This document shows positions 35,080 to 43,979 of a DNA stretch of 64,000 nt, in pieces. Source of the stretch: Dehalococcoidia bacterium (GTDB lineage: Bacteria > Chloroflexota > Dehalococcoidia > DSTF01 > WHTK01); contig WHTK01000006.1 in NCBI GenBank assembly GCA_009377745.1, positions 1-64,000 on the forward strand. Direction: 5' to 3'. A program made the position numbers and the translations under genes. The notes beneath the pieces were generated by a model. That model did not search any database, had not been told where the DNA came from, and was given only the letters and a program-made list of their open reading frames with translations. Each line of letters starts with the position of its first letter. The first letter of the stretch is position 1.

Positions 35080-36203
35080 GCGGCGGCATCCTCGACCGCG
35101 TCCAGCCGCACCTGCTGTCGGCGCCGCCCTACGTCCCCGTCCTGCCGCCGGAGACCCTGGCGCAGCGCCTGGGCCTGCCCGTCGAGAGCATCCTGAAGCT
35201 GGACGCCAACGAGAACCAGTTCGGACCCTCGCCCAAAGCCCTCGAAGCCCTGGCGAAGGCTCGTTCCTACCACATCTACCCGGATCCGGAGCAGGCGCAG
35301 CTGCGCCAGACGCTGGGCCGCTATGTCGACTACGGGCCGGAGTGGCTGGTGGCCGGCGCCGGCAGCGATGAGCTGATTGAGCTGGCACTGCGACTGTTTG
35401 TGCCGCCGGGCGAGGCGATCCTCAACTTCCCGCCGACCTTTGGCATGTACACCTTCCTGGCCGACACACTCGGCCAGAAGGCGATCAACGTCAATCGTCG
35501 CGCCGACCACTCAATCGACATGGAGGCAGCCCTGGCCGCCGTACCGCGCACCCGCCTGATCTTCGCCGTCTCGCCCAACAACCCGACCGGCACATCGCTG
35601 ACTCGTGCCGAGCTTGATGCGTTGCTCGCGACCGGCCTGCCCGTCGTCGTTGATGAGGCCTACGCGGAGTTCGCCGGCGAGAGCTACGCGCCGCTGGTGC
35701 GGGAGCACTCCAACCTGATCGTTATCCGCACCCTGAGCAAGTGGGCCGGACTGGCCGGACTGCGCATCGGCTACATGATCGCCGACCCTTCGCTGATGGA
35801 GATCGCAATGCGGGTAAAGCAGCCCTACAGCGTCAACGTCGCCGCCGAGGTCGCAACTCTGGCGAGCTTCGAGGACCTGCCGCTGTTGCACGAGCGTGTT
35901 GCCGCTATCGTCTCGGAGCGAGAGCGCCTCGCGGCACTTCTGGCATCGCTGCCGGGCTTCGAGGCCGTGCCGTCGCGGGCGAACTTCATCCTTGTCCGGC
36001 TCAACGGCATCGAGGCCAAGCAGGTGCAGGCTCGATTGCGGGAGAAGGGGATAATGATCCGTTACTTTGACTCACCGCTGTTGCAGAACCATCTGCGGAT
36101 CAGCGTCGGCCTACCGCGGCAGACGGACCGGCTGGTGGCGGCGCTGGGGGAGATCGTGAACAAACTGTCGGCCGAGAACCGAAGCGGTGTCCCGCGTGCG
36201 TAG
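35076..36203 (+). CDS. hisC: Histidinol-phosphate aminotransferase
   Basis: A PLP-dependent class I/II aminotransferase of 375 residues. The HisC signature LDANENQFGPSPKALEAL is near residue 40, GAGSDELIELALRLF near 92, SPNNPTGTSLTRAEL near 168, VVDEAYAEFAGES near 192, and the PLP Lys is in TLSKWAGLAGLRIGYM near 222. The start is GTG 35076 inside the hisD stop region (ATG-like overlap of four bases). The final residues SAENRSGVPRA are followed by an inverted repeat that separates it from hisB. Confidence 0.95.
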   Translation: MSGGILDRVQPHLLSAPPYVPVLPPETLAQRLGLPVESILKLDANENQFGPSPKALEALAKARSYHIYPDPEQAQLRQTLGRYVDYGPEWLVAGAGSDELIELALRLFVPPGEAILNFPPTFGMYTFLADTLGQKAINVNRRADHSIDMEAALAAVPRTRLIFAVSPNNPTGTSLTRAELDALLATGLPVVVDEAYAEFAGESYAPLVREHSNLIVIRTLSKWAGLAGLRIGYMIADPSLMEIAMRVKQPYSVNVAAEVATLASFEDLPLLHERVAAIVSERERLAALLASLPGFEAVPSRANFILVRLNGIEAKQVQARLREKGIMIRYFDSPLLQNHLRISVGLPRQTDRLVAALGEIVNKLSAENRSGVPRA

Positions 36204-36218
36204 CGTAGCGAGCATACA

Positions 36219-36276
36219 GGCATACTGGCACACGAGCATAAAGCTCCATGCCCGTATGCTCGCATGCCAGTATGCC
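36219..36276. repeat. Long inverted repeat between hisC and hisB
   Basis: GGCATACTGGCA (36219-36230) pairs with TGCCAGTATGCC (36265-36276), and inside it GAGCATA (36234-36240) pairs with TATGCTC (36255-36261), with a three-base internal loop and a 14-base apical loop. A related sequence of GTATGCC units lies at 39074-39099 near purC. This looks like a dispersed palindromic element within an operon. Confidence 0.7.
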
Positions 36277-36299
36277 CACGGCAGGGAGGAGAGGTAGGG

Positions 36300-36893
36300 A
36301 TGGCACGCATCGGGAGCTACAAACGCGAAACGGCCGAGACCAGCGTCTCGGTGACCTGGGACCTCGATGGCTCCGGCCAGGCCGACGTCTCGACCGGCAT
36401 CGGCTTCCTCGACCACATGGTCAGCCAGATCGCCCGCCATGGCATATTTGACATAACTCTCAAAGCCAGCGGTGACCTCTACATCGATACCCATCACACC
36501 GTCGAGGATTGCGGCATCGCCCTCGGCCGCGCCTTGGCGGACGCTCTCGGCGACGCGAAAGGCATCGTCCGTATGGGCGACGCGCTGGTGCCGTTGGACG
36601 AGGCGCTGGCGCAGGTCGCCCTCGATCTGTCGAGTAGGGGCTATGCCGTGCTCAATGTAAGTTGGTCGGGGTCGAAGGTAGGGGACCTGCCCGGCGACCT
36701 GATCGAGCACTTCCTCCAGACCCTGGCGCACGAGGGCAAGTTCAACCTCAACGCTCGCGTCTTGGCCGGCGTCAACGACCACCACAAGGCAGAGTGCATG
36801 ATGAAGGCCCTGGGCCGCGCCCTCTGCGCCGCCAGCCGCATCGATGAGCGCCGCGCCGGCCAGACCCCCAGCACCAAGGAAGCCCTGGGGTAG
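36300..36893 (+). CDS. hisB: Imidazoleglycerol-phosphate dehydratase
   Basis: A 197-residue monofunctional IGPD. Start 36300 is chosen because GGGAGGAGAGGTAGGG lies just upstream and the family begins ARIGSYKRETAET. Metal-binding motifs are present: GIGFLDHMVSQIARHG, DTHHTVEDCGIALG, and the second set VNDHHKAECMMKALGRAL. The enzyme removes water to make imidazole-acetol phosphate. It is separated from hisC by a palindromic element and followed by another hairpin, so its expression may be adjusted apart from hisGDC. Confidence 0.95.
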   Translation: MARIGSYKRETAETSVSVTWDLDGSGQADVSTGIGFLDHMVSQIARHGIFDITLKASGDLYIDTHHTVEDCGIALGRALADALGDAKGIVRMGDALVPLDEALAQVALDLSSRGYAVLNVSWSGSKVGDLPGDLIEHFLQTLAHEGKFNLNARVLAGVNDHHKAECMMKALGRALCAASRIDERRAGQTPSTKEALG

Positions 36894-36970
36894 TCGACAG
36901 CGGATAGAAACAGATAAACGGATAGCGGATGCGGTGCCCATCCGGTTATCCGTTCTACATCCGCTGTCGA
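36894..36970. repeat. Long imperfect hairpin after hisB
   Basis: TCGACAGCGGAT (36894-36905) is the exact complement of ATCCGCTGTCGA (36959-36970), and inside it AACGGATA pairs with TATCCGTT and GGATG with CATCC. It starts one base after the hisB stop codon. No U-tract follows, so it may protect the transcript end or be a repeat element and not a classic terminator. Confidence 0.7.
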
Positions 36971-37039
36971 GTCCCGCATCCGCGCGTTGAACCCTTGTGC
37001 TAACATAGCGGCGAAAATTAGAAGCCCGCGAGGTTGCGC

Positions 37040-37417
37040 ATGACCACCGATGTCCAGGTTGCTCTCCGGCTCAGCACGATCATCCTTCACGTCCCGGACA
37101 TCGCGGCGCTTGACCGCTGCCGGGACTGGTACTTGAAGCTGGGACTGCCACTCTCGTCCGAGTTACCGGGCGAGTCATATTGGTTCGACACCGGCCCTAC
37201 TTTGCTAGGAATCCACACGGGCGATGAGGTCTCCGGCAACGTGACGATCTACCTGGATGTGCCGGACGCTGACGCTGCTTACGAGTCTCTGCGCACGGCC
37301 CTCGACTTCGAGTCGGCACCCGAGACAAAGCCGGCGTGGGGCGGACGCGTCGCTTACTTGCGCGACCCGGTGGGCAACCGCGTTGGTCTCGTTAGCCCGG
37401 CTTCCGCGCCTCAATAA
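37040..37417 (+). CDS. VOC-family (glyoxalase-like) protein
   Basis: A 125-residue vicinal-oxygen-chelate fold: LSTIILHVPDIAALDRCRDW, YLKLGLPLSSELPGESYWFD and a C-terminal strand WGGRVAYLRDPVGNRVGLVS. Two babba units form one metal-binding half-barrel, so a dimer is expected. The ATG 37040 follows GAGG; a TTG at 37034 is also in frame. Function is not specified by sequence; members include glyoxalases, dioxygenases and resistance proteins. Its end overlaps the convergent methyltransferase gene by 26 bases. Confidence 0.8.
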   Translation: MTTDVQVALRLSTIILHVPDIAALDRCRDWYLKLGLPLSSELPGESYWFDTGPTLLGIHTGDEVSGNVTIYLDVPDADAAYESLRTALDFESAPETKPAWGGRVAYLRDPVGNRVGLVSPASAPQ

Positions 37418-38168
37418 TGTAGCTCCCGTTCGATAGCGCTAAGCCGACCGGCGTTGTCAGCTTCGCTTCCAGCTCCAGCAGAGCCTTAAGGTCGGTGCCG
37501 AGCGGATCGAAGCCGGGGATCGTCCAAGGCGTTATGCAGAGCATATAGACGAAGTCGGCCAGGTTGTCATACGCAGTCGTGCCTTCGTGGAGACGGACAT
37601 CCACGAGCGCCAAGCCAGCGTCACTGAATCCTCTCTGATAGTTCTCGAAGTGGTTGCCCCACATCTCAAACTGGTCCGGTGCCCGGGCAAAGAAGTCACG
37701 AACCTCACGCCAGTGGTCAGGCTGGAGCTGTTGAGTAAGCACTGTCCCGCCAGGACTTAACACACGAGCAACATCCCGTGGCGACAGGGCCGAATGACGG
37801 TCAAGAACAAGGTCGAAGGTTGAGTCTTTTGACGGGAGCTGCTCATCCGCGCTCCAGACGACGTCTACGCCGAGGGGACGCAAGTGGGCATTGGCTACTG
37901 GTGCGTTGACATGCCATTCCTCGGTGGCTACCGCGCGGAATCTGTAACCTTCGAGGATACGGCTCAAGCGCTCGCCACCACCGGTCCCGATATCGAGAAC
38001 AGAGCTCGCGCCCGAAACAAGCTCGATAGCGCGGGAGATGTAATCCCAGGGTTTGGGTGCGCCAATCTCACGGCTACGCGGCATGTCACTCCAGCCGGAG
38101 AAACCCTGAGCTGCCTCAACATGGGGCCTCAGGCGTTCGCGGGCCTGCTCCAGCGTCTCAGCGCTCAT
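37392..38168 (-). CDS. Class I SAM-dependent methyltransferase
   Basis: A 258-residue methyltransferase: WDYISRAIELVSGASSVLDI leads to the SAM site GTGGGERLSRIL; VVWSADEQLPSKDSTFDLVL and RDVARVLSPGGTVLTQQL follow. The late helices and the strand VDVRLHEGTTAYDNLADFVY are as in small-molecule methyltransferases. It ends the purine-side minus-strand run, nine bases after an uncharacterised gene, and overlaps the VOC gene tail to tail. Target unknown. Confidence 0.87.
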   Translation of the reverse strand: MSAETLEQARERLRPHVEAAQGFSGWSDMPRSREIGAPKPWDYISRAIELVSGASSVLDIGTGGGERLSRILEGYRFRAVATEEWHVNAPVANAHLRPLGVDVVWSADEQLPSKDSTFDLVLDRHSALSPRDVARVLSPGGTVLTQQLQPDHWREVRDFFARAPDQFEMWGNHFENYQRGFSDAGLALVDVRLHEGTTAYDNLADFVYMLCITPWTIPGFDPLGTDLKALLELEAKLTTPVGLALSNGSYIIEARKPG

Positions 38169-38177
38169 GCCGCCACC

Positions 38178-38768
38178 CTACGCCTGGCGCGTCTTCTCAG
38201 CCTCGATCAGCGCTTCTGTGAGGCCGTAGATGTCCGCTTTCATGTGCGACTCGGCGGCCTGCAGGAAGAGCGACTGAATCAGTTCGCTATTGCCCATTTC
38301 GTCGGTGGCGCGGGCGACGCGGCGGCAGAGCCGGCCGACCAGGCTGTCCTCCGGGATGCTGCCGTCCAGCATCATCTGGAAGAAGGCCGTCTGGGGAGAC
38401 ATGTAGCGGATGGTGTTGGCGTTGTCGCTCTCAGTCTGGTCAAACCATTGCAGCAGGCTCTGGTACTGGACGGCGCGCAGGTCTTCCGAGTTGGGCGGCC
38501 AGTCGAAGCCGGAGTCCAGCATGTCGTTGACTAGGATCGGCACTAGCTCATCCTGAATGGCGTTACGGGCGTCGGGGCCGCCGCCTTCGCCGCTGTAGAT
38601 GCCGCGCATCAGCGACCCGAGCAGCGTCCAGACCACCTCCGTCTGGATTTCCCACAGCGTCTCATTCTCGATGTGTTGAGACTGCGACATGTTGGAGACG
38701 ACGACTATCGAGGCATCGAGGATGCGTTGTGATGCTTCGGAGAGGGTCGTTTCGAACTGCGTCGGCAC
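38178..38768 (-). CDS. Uncharacterised helical protein downstream of purS
   Basis: A 196-residue acidic, nearly all-helical protein (SEASQRILDASIVVVSNMSQ, TLLGSLMRGIYSGEGGGPDA, SEDLRAVQYQSLLQWFDQTE, AESHMKADIYGLTEALIEAE). No signal peptide, membrane segment or known motif is visible. It begins three bases after the purS stop, where purQ or purL would usually lie, so it is co-transcribed with purine genes. I do not recognise it. Composition and tight spacing argue strongly that it is a real gene. Confidence 0.7.
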   Translation of the reverse strand: MPTQFETTLSEASQRILDASIVVVSNMSQSQHIENETLWEIQTEVVWTLLGSLMRGIYSGEGGGPDARNAIQDELVPILVNDMLDSGFDWPPNSEDLRAVQYQSLLQWFDQTESDNANTIRYMSPQTAFFQMMLDGSIPEDSLVGRLCRRVARATDEMGNSELIQSLFLQAAESHMKADIYGLTEALIEAEKTRQA

Positions 38769-38771
38769 CGG

Positions 38772-39035
38772 TTAACCTCCGGGCTGGTCCTCAACCTCGA
38801 ATCGATAGGTCTCGATGATCGGGTTTGCCAGCAGCTTATCGCACATCGCGTCGATGCGCCCCCGCGCCTCCTCCGCGCTCGCCGCTGTCAGCCGTACCTC
38901 GATGTACTTGCCCGCCCGCACGCCACCGACCTCGCCGAAGCCGAGAGAACGCAGACCATCCGCGATCGTATTGCCCTGCGGGTCGTTGACCGTGGGCTTG
39001 AGTGAGACGTAGACCCGGGCCAGGTAGGCAGCCAT
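38772..39035 (-). CDS. purS: Phosphoribosylformylglycinamidine synthase subunit PurS
   Basis: An 87-residue PurS: AAYLARVYVSLKPTVNDPQG, NTIADGLRSLGFGEVGGVRA, GKYIEVRL and CDKLLANPIIETYRFEVE are all standard. PurS couples PurQ ammonia production to PurL in bacteria with the split enzyme. I place the start at Met 39035, two residues inside the longest frame. It follows purC by about 65 bases containing a repeat. No purQ or purL adjoins it in this window. Confidence 0.9.
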   Translation of the reverse strand: MAAYLARVYVSLKPTVNDPQGNTIADGLRSLGFGEVGGVRAGKYIEVRLTAASAEEARGRIDAMCDKLLANPIIETYRFEVEDQPGG

Positions 39036-39073
39036 CAGCAACCGCCTCGATTGGCGGCTCTGCCGTTGCTCTT

Positions 39074-39099
39074 ATGCTCGTATGCCCGTATGCCCGTCA
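39074..39099. repeat. Tandem GTATGCC-type repeat between purC and purS
   Basis: The stretch holds TTATGCTCGTATGCCCGTAT and one more GCCCG unit. It matches, with few changes, the right arm of the inverted repeat at 36254-36277 (GTATGCTCGCATGCCAGTAT). It lies between two minus-strand purine genes. Same family of small dispersed repeat, here without the second arm. Confidence 0.6.
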
Positions 39100-39996
39100 C
39101 TAGAAGCGCAGGAGCTCGCGGCCGGTCAGCTGGCGGAACGCCTCGTGGTAGCGCGAGGTGGTCTTCTCCACCACGTCCGGCGGCAGCGGCGGCGCCGGCG
39201 GCTCGCGATTCCAGCCACTGTCGGTCAGCCAGTCGCGCACATACTGCTTGTCGAAGCTGGGCTGGCTGCGCCCTACCTCGTACTGGTCGGCGGGCCAGAA
39301 GCGTGACGAGTCCGGCGTCAGGATCTCGTCGATGATGATCGCCTCGCCTTCGACGATACCGAACTCGAGCTTGGTGTCGGCGATGATTATGCCGCGCTCG
39401 GCGGCGTACTGGCCGCAGTACTTGTAGATCGCCAGCGTGCGCACCTTGATCGCGTTGGCGACCTCGTCCCCGACGAGCGCGTTCAGCTCCTCGTCGCTCA
39501 TGTTCATGTCGTGGCCGATGTCCGCCTTCGTGGTCGGCGTAAAGATCGGCTCCGGGAAGGGCTGCGACTCGACCATGCCGCGCGGCATCTGCACGCCGCA
39601 GACCTTGCCTGTCTCCTTGTACTCGGCCCAGGCGCTGCCGGTGATGTAGCCGCGGGCGATGCACTCGACGTCCAGGCGCTGCGCCTTCTTGACGATCATG
39701 CTGCGTCCCTTGAGCTCGTCCGGCAGCGCGAAGGGCAGGTTGTCGGCCTCGGAGCCGTCCGCCAGGCGCAGGAGGTGGTTCGGCACAACCTCCGCCGTCA
39801 GCTCGAACCAGAACGCCGACATCTGGGTCAGGACGGCGCCCTTGTCCGGGATGCCCGTTGGCAGGACTACATCGAATGCCGAAAGCCGGTCGGTTGCGAC
39901 GATCAGCAGCCGCCCGTCGCCGAGGTCGTACGTATCGCGCACTTTGCCGCGGTGAGTGCGGTTCGGCAGCGGTGTATCCAGCAGGACTGAGGCCAT
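39100..39996 (-). CDS. purC: Phosphoribosylaminoimidazole-succinocarboxamide synthase
   Basis: SAICAR synthetase of 298 residues. HRGKVRDTYDLGDGRLLIVA, TDRLSAFDVVLPTGIPDKGA, and VECIARGYITGSAWAEYKET are diagnostic; LADTKLEFGIVEG-type sequence (IIADTKLEFGIVEGEAIIID) marks the ATP site, and LTPDSSRFWPADQYEVG follows. It joins aspartate to CAIR in purine synthesis. It is immediately downstream of the VOC gene (stop and start adjacent) and part of the purine cluster. Confidence 0.96.
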   Translation of the reverse strand: MASVLLDTPLPNRTHRGKVRDTYDLGDGRLLIVATDRLSAFDVVLPTGIPDKGAVLTQMSAFWFELTAEVVPNHLLRLADGSEADNLPFALPDELKGRSMIVKKAQRLDVECIARGYITGSAWAEYKETGKVCGVQMPRGMVESQPFPEPIFTPTTKADIGHDMNMSDEELNALVGDEVANAIKVRTLAIYKYCGQYAAERGIIIADTKLEFGIVEGEAIIIDEILTPDSSRFWPADQYEVGRSQPSFDKQYVRDWLTDSGWNREPPAPPLPPDVVEKTTSRYHEAFRQLTGRELLRF

Positions 39997-40428
39997 TCAG
40001 GATGCTCCCATCATGTCTTCGGGCTTGAAATTCGGGTTGACCTTCGTGAGCGACCAACGATGGCCGAAGGGGTCGGCGACGTCGGCGGTGCGGCCGAAGG
40101 GCTCGTCTCTTGGCTCACGGATGATTCTGGCTCCGGCGGCGACAGCGCGCTCGACGGCGGCATCCGCGTCATCGACATCGAGCGCGAAAGCGACGGAGAC
40201 GCCTCCGCGAGTTAAGGGCGAGAAGAAGTCGCCCTCCGGCCAGTCGTCGGCCAGGTAGATCAGCGAGTTGCCGATGAAAAGCTCAGCGTGGCCGATCTTC
40301 CCGTCCGGCCCTGGGATGCGATATCGCTCTTCAGCGCCGAACGCCTGCTTGTAGAACTCGATGGCCGCGGCGGCGCCATCGACGGCAAGATACGCGGTGA
40401 CGGTCTGGTTGAGTGCAGTGTCTGTCAT
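39997..40428 (-). CDS. VOC-family protein (PhnB-like)
   Basis: A 143-residue glyoxalase-fold protein of the PhnB type: VTAYLAVDGAAAAIEFYKQA, FGAEERYRIPGPDGKIGHAE, and FGRTADVADPFGHRWSLTKV. I take the Met at 40428 because the family begins there and GGAGGCCCAGG lies just upstream; the frame is open to 40506. It touches purC, so may be co-transcribed with it. Role unknown. Confidence 0.85.
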   Translation of the reverse strand: MTDTALNQTVTAYLAVDGAAAAIEFYKQAFGAEERYRIPGPDGKIGHAELFIGNSLIYLADDWPEGDFFSPLTRGGVSVAFALDVDDADAAVERAVAAGARIIREPRDEPFGRTADVADPFGHRWSLTKVNPNFKPEDMMGAS

Positions 40429-40483
40429 CGTCCTGGGCCTCCTGCAAACCAATTGTGAGTGATTAAGGCTTGGCGGCTGTCTA

Positions 40484-41215
40484 TTAAGCAGGGCTGAGAT
40501 CGTCATTGGCCGCCCCTCGAACTTTCAAGTCGAAATAGAGCAGTGTCGTGGCAATTATGCCAAATGGCAGGCTGATGAACGATGCCGTACTGGAGAGGAT
40601 CAGTCCTAGTGTCCCCGGCACGGCTTCAAGGACGATCTGGGAGACGATGAGAGCCGGAATGCCCGCTACGAGGAAGCAGGCAACCAGCCTGCCAAACGTA
40701 TTCCACCAGTGTCCCTTAACCAGACCCGCGCTGTAGCCCAATGATGCCTCGCCGGTTTGCCTGTCCAGCATGATCGCCTGGATGATGAAAGCCCAGAGCA
40801 CCAGGCGCTTGATGGCCCACGGTATACCAATGATCGTCAGGCAGAGCAGCACGCTGATTGCCGTCGTCTTGAAGGCGGCAACGATTACAGCTCGAAACCG
40901 ATCCTGCGCCGCGTCCAGAGCGTCGCCGGTGCTGATGTCCTGACGTTGCTCTCTGGCGATCAATAAAGCGATTCCGGCTGCCGAGACTAGCTCATAGGCC
41001 ATAAGGTCGATCGGCAGCGAGATGAGTAAGAAGACTGTGCTCAGCCAGACGACGTCCGCGACGAGCACGCTGATCAACGCGATCAGGATCGAGACCAGCA
41101 CCGCCGGCGCCACAACTACGCAAAGCTGCGTCCAGGTCGCGCCGAGGACAGCAAACGAATCGGAGATAACGCGGCCCAGGTCTCGTGGCTGCCGCAGCGT
41201 TACTAGCTCAGTCAC
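40484..41215 (-). CDS. Multi-pass membrane protein, glycerophosphoryl diester phosphodiesterase membrane-domain-like
   Basis: A 243-residue integral membrane protein with about six hydrophobic helices. After LRQPRDLGRVISDSFAVLGA, the typical opening of this family, come helices at about 35-58, 63-88, 112-130, 136-152, 178-200 and 208-232. No catalytic domain is attached. Such proteins may influence membrane lipids, but function is not shown. It lies between purB and the VOC gene on the same strand. Confidence 0.75.
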   Translation of the reverse strand: MTELVTLRQPRDLGRVISDSFAVLGATWTQLCVVVAPAVLVSILIALISVLVADVVWLSTVFLLISLPIDLMAYELVSAAGIALLIAREQRQDISTGDALDAAQDRFRAVIVAAFKTTAISVLLCLTIIGIPWAIKRLVLWAFIIQAIMLDRQTGEASLGYSAGLVKGHWWNTFGRLVACFLVAGIPALIVSQIVLEAVPGTLGLILSSTASFISLPFGIIATTLLYFDLKVRGAANDDLSPA

Positions 41216-41278
41216 GTCTCATACCCGCGCATCAGACCGCACCAGCCTGGAGAAGTGACATAAGAACGCAAGACACCG

Positions 41279-42580
<1,302 letters not shown>

Positions 42581-42676
42581 GGCTTAGTCTATCGCACCGA
42601 AGCGCCACCAAACAACGGCGCGTCGCCGGTCAGCTACCGTTGGATGATTGGCGAATCCTAGGCCTTGATCGTCTGG

Positions 42677-43978
42677 TTAGGATTCGCCGGGTTGCAGTCC
42701 GATGTCGCGCCGGTAGTGCATCCCTTCGAAGTGGATGCGCTCCACGTTGGCGTAGGCTTTCTGCCTCGCCTCGGCCAGCGTCTTCCCCGTCGCGGTGACG
42801 TTGAGCACACGGCCACCGGCCGTGACCAGCGTCCCGTCAGCATCGCGACGCGCCCCGGCGTGGAAGACGGCCACGTCCGAGTCCACCTCTTCAACGCCGC
42901 TGATCGGCAGGCCGGTCTTGTAAGCGGCCGGATAGCCGTCCGAAGCCAGCGCCACCGTCACCGATGCGTCCTCCGACCACTCGACATCGACGTCCTTGAG
43001 GTTACCGTTGGCGCAGGCCCAGACGATTTCCAGAAGGTCCGACTTCAGCCGCACCAGCAGCGCCTGCGTCTCGGGGTCGCCGAAGCGGGCATTGAACTCG
43101 AAGACCTGAGGGCCGCGCTCCGTCGCCATGACGCCGGGATAGACGATGCCCTTAAAGGGCCGGCCCTCGGTGCGCATCCCTTCGACCGCCGGCCCGATAA
43201 TCGAGCGCGAAATCTCCTCGGCGAGGCCGTCGTCCGCCCACCAGGGCGGGCTATAGACGCCCATGCCGCCCGTATTGGGTCCCTGGTTGCCGTCGAAGAC
43301 CGCCTTATGGTCACAGGACAGAGGCATCGGCACGAAGGTCTTGCCGTCACTGAATGCGTGGCCGGAGACCTCGCGCGGGCCGATGCGCTCCTCGATCGTG
43401 ATTTTGCTGCCGGCCGTGCCGGCGATGCCCTGTACCATCAGCTCATCCACCGCCTGCAGCGCCTCCTTCGCAGTGCTCGTAACGATGGCGCCCTTGCCCA
43501 CCGCCAGCCCGTCGGCCTTGACGACGAGCTGCGTCTTGGCGTTGCGGACGTAGTCACGAGCTGCCTCAAGGTCATCGAAGCTGGCGGTAGTCGGATGAGG
43601 GATATCGTGGCGCGCCATGAACGCCTTCGCCCATGACTTGCTGGCTTCGAGGGCGGCGGCTGCCTTGCTCGGTCCAAAGGCGGCGATGCCGGCGTTCTCC
43701 AGCCGGTCGATCAGGCCCCAGGCCAGCGGGTCCTCCGGCGCCACGAATACGAGGTCGATGCCGAGGTCGCGGGCCGTAAGCGTGACTCGATAGAGATAGG
43801 CGTCGATCTCAGCCTTGGGCGCGCCGGTTTTGGGCATCGGCAAAGGTAAATTGCGGCCCAATGCGGCGGTGCCGGAATTCCCCGGCGCTATGTAGAGGTT
43901 GGTCAGGTGCGGCGACTGGCTCAGCTTCCAGGCGATCGCGTGCTCGCGCCCGCCCCCCCCAATGAGGAGGACTCTCAC
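42677..43978 (-). CDS. purD: Phosphoribosylamine-glycine ligase
   Basis: GTG 43978 begins VRVLLIGGGGREHAIAWKLS, the standard PurD N-terminus, one base after the guaA stop; residues upstream in frame are guaA shadow. The 433-residue protein has the ATP-grasp core: KAFMARHDIPHPTTASF, VVKADGLAVGKGAIV, EERIGPREVSGHAFSDGKT and FEFNARFGDPETQALLVRLK. It makes GAR from phosphoribosylamine and glycine. The GTG start suggests coupling to guaA translation. Confidence 0.96.
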   Translation of the reverse strand: MRVLLIGGGGREHAIAWKLSQSPHLTNLYIAPGNSGTAALGRNLPLPMPKTGAPKAEIDAYLYRVTLTARDLGIDLVFVAPEDPLAWGLIDRLENAGIAAFGPSKAAAALEASKSWAKAFMARHDIPHPTTASFDDLEAARDYVRNAKTQLVVKADGLAVGKGAIVTSTAKEALQAVDELMVQGIAGTAGSKITIEERIGPREVSGHAFSDGKTFVPMPLSCDHKAVFDGNQGPNTGGMGVYSPPWWADDGLAEEISRSIIGPAVEGMRTEGRPFKGIVYPGVMATERGPQVFEFNARFGDPETQALLVRLKSDLLEIVWACANGNLKDVDVEWSEDASVTVALASDGYPAAYKTGLPISGVEEVDSDVAVFHAGARRDADGTLVTAGGRVLNVTATGKTLAEARQKAYANVERIHFEGMHYRRDIGLQPGES

Positions 43979-43979
43979 G

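Noticed and set aside
34186..35388. 400-codon minus-strand open frame opposite hisD and hisC
   Set aside because: Arg, Gly and Ala-rich shadow of well-supported plus-strand genes; no domain.
36211..36277. CRISPR-like repeat
   Set aside because: It is an inverted repeat with a single unit and no spacers.
42665..43636. 323-codon plus-strand frame opposite purD
   Set aside because: purD motifs are complete on the other strand; this is its shadow.
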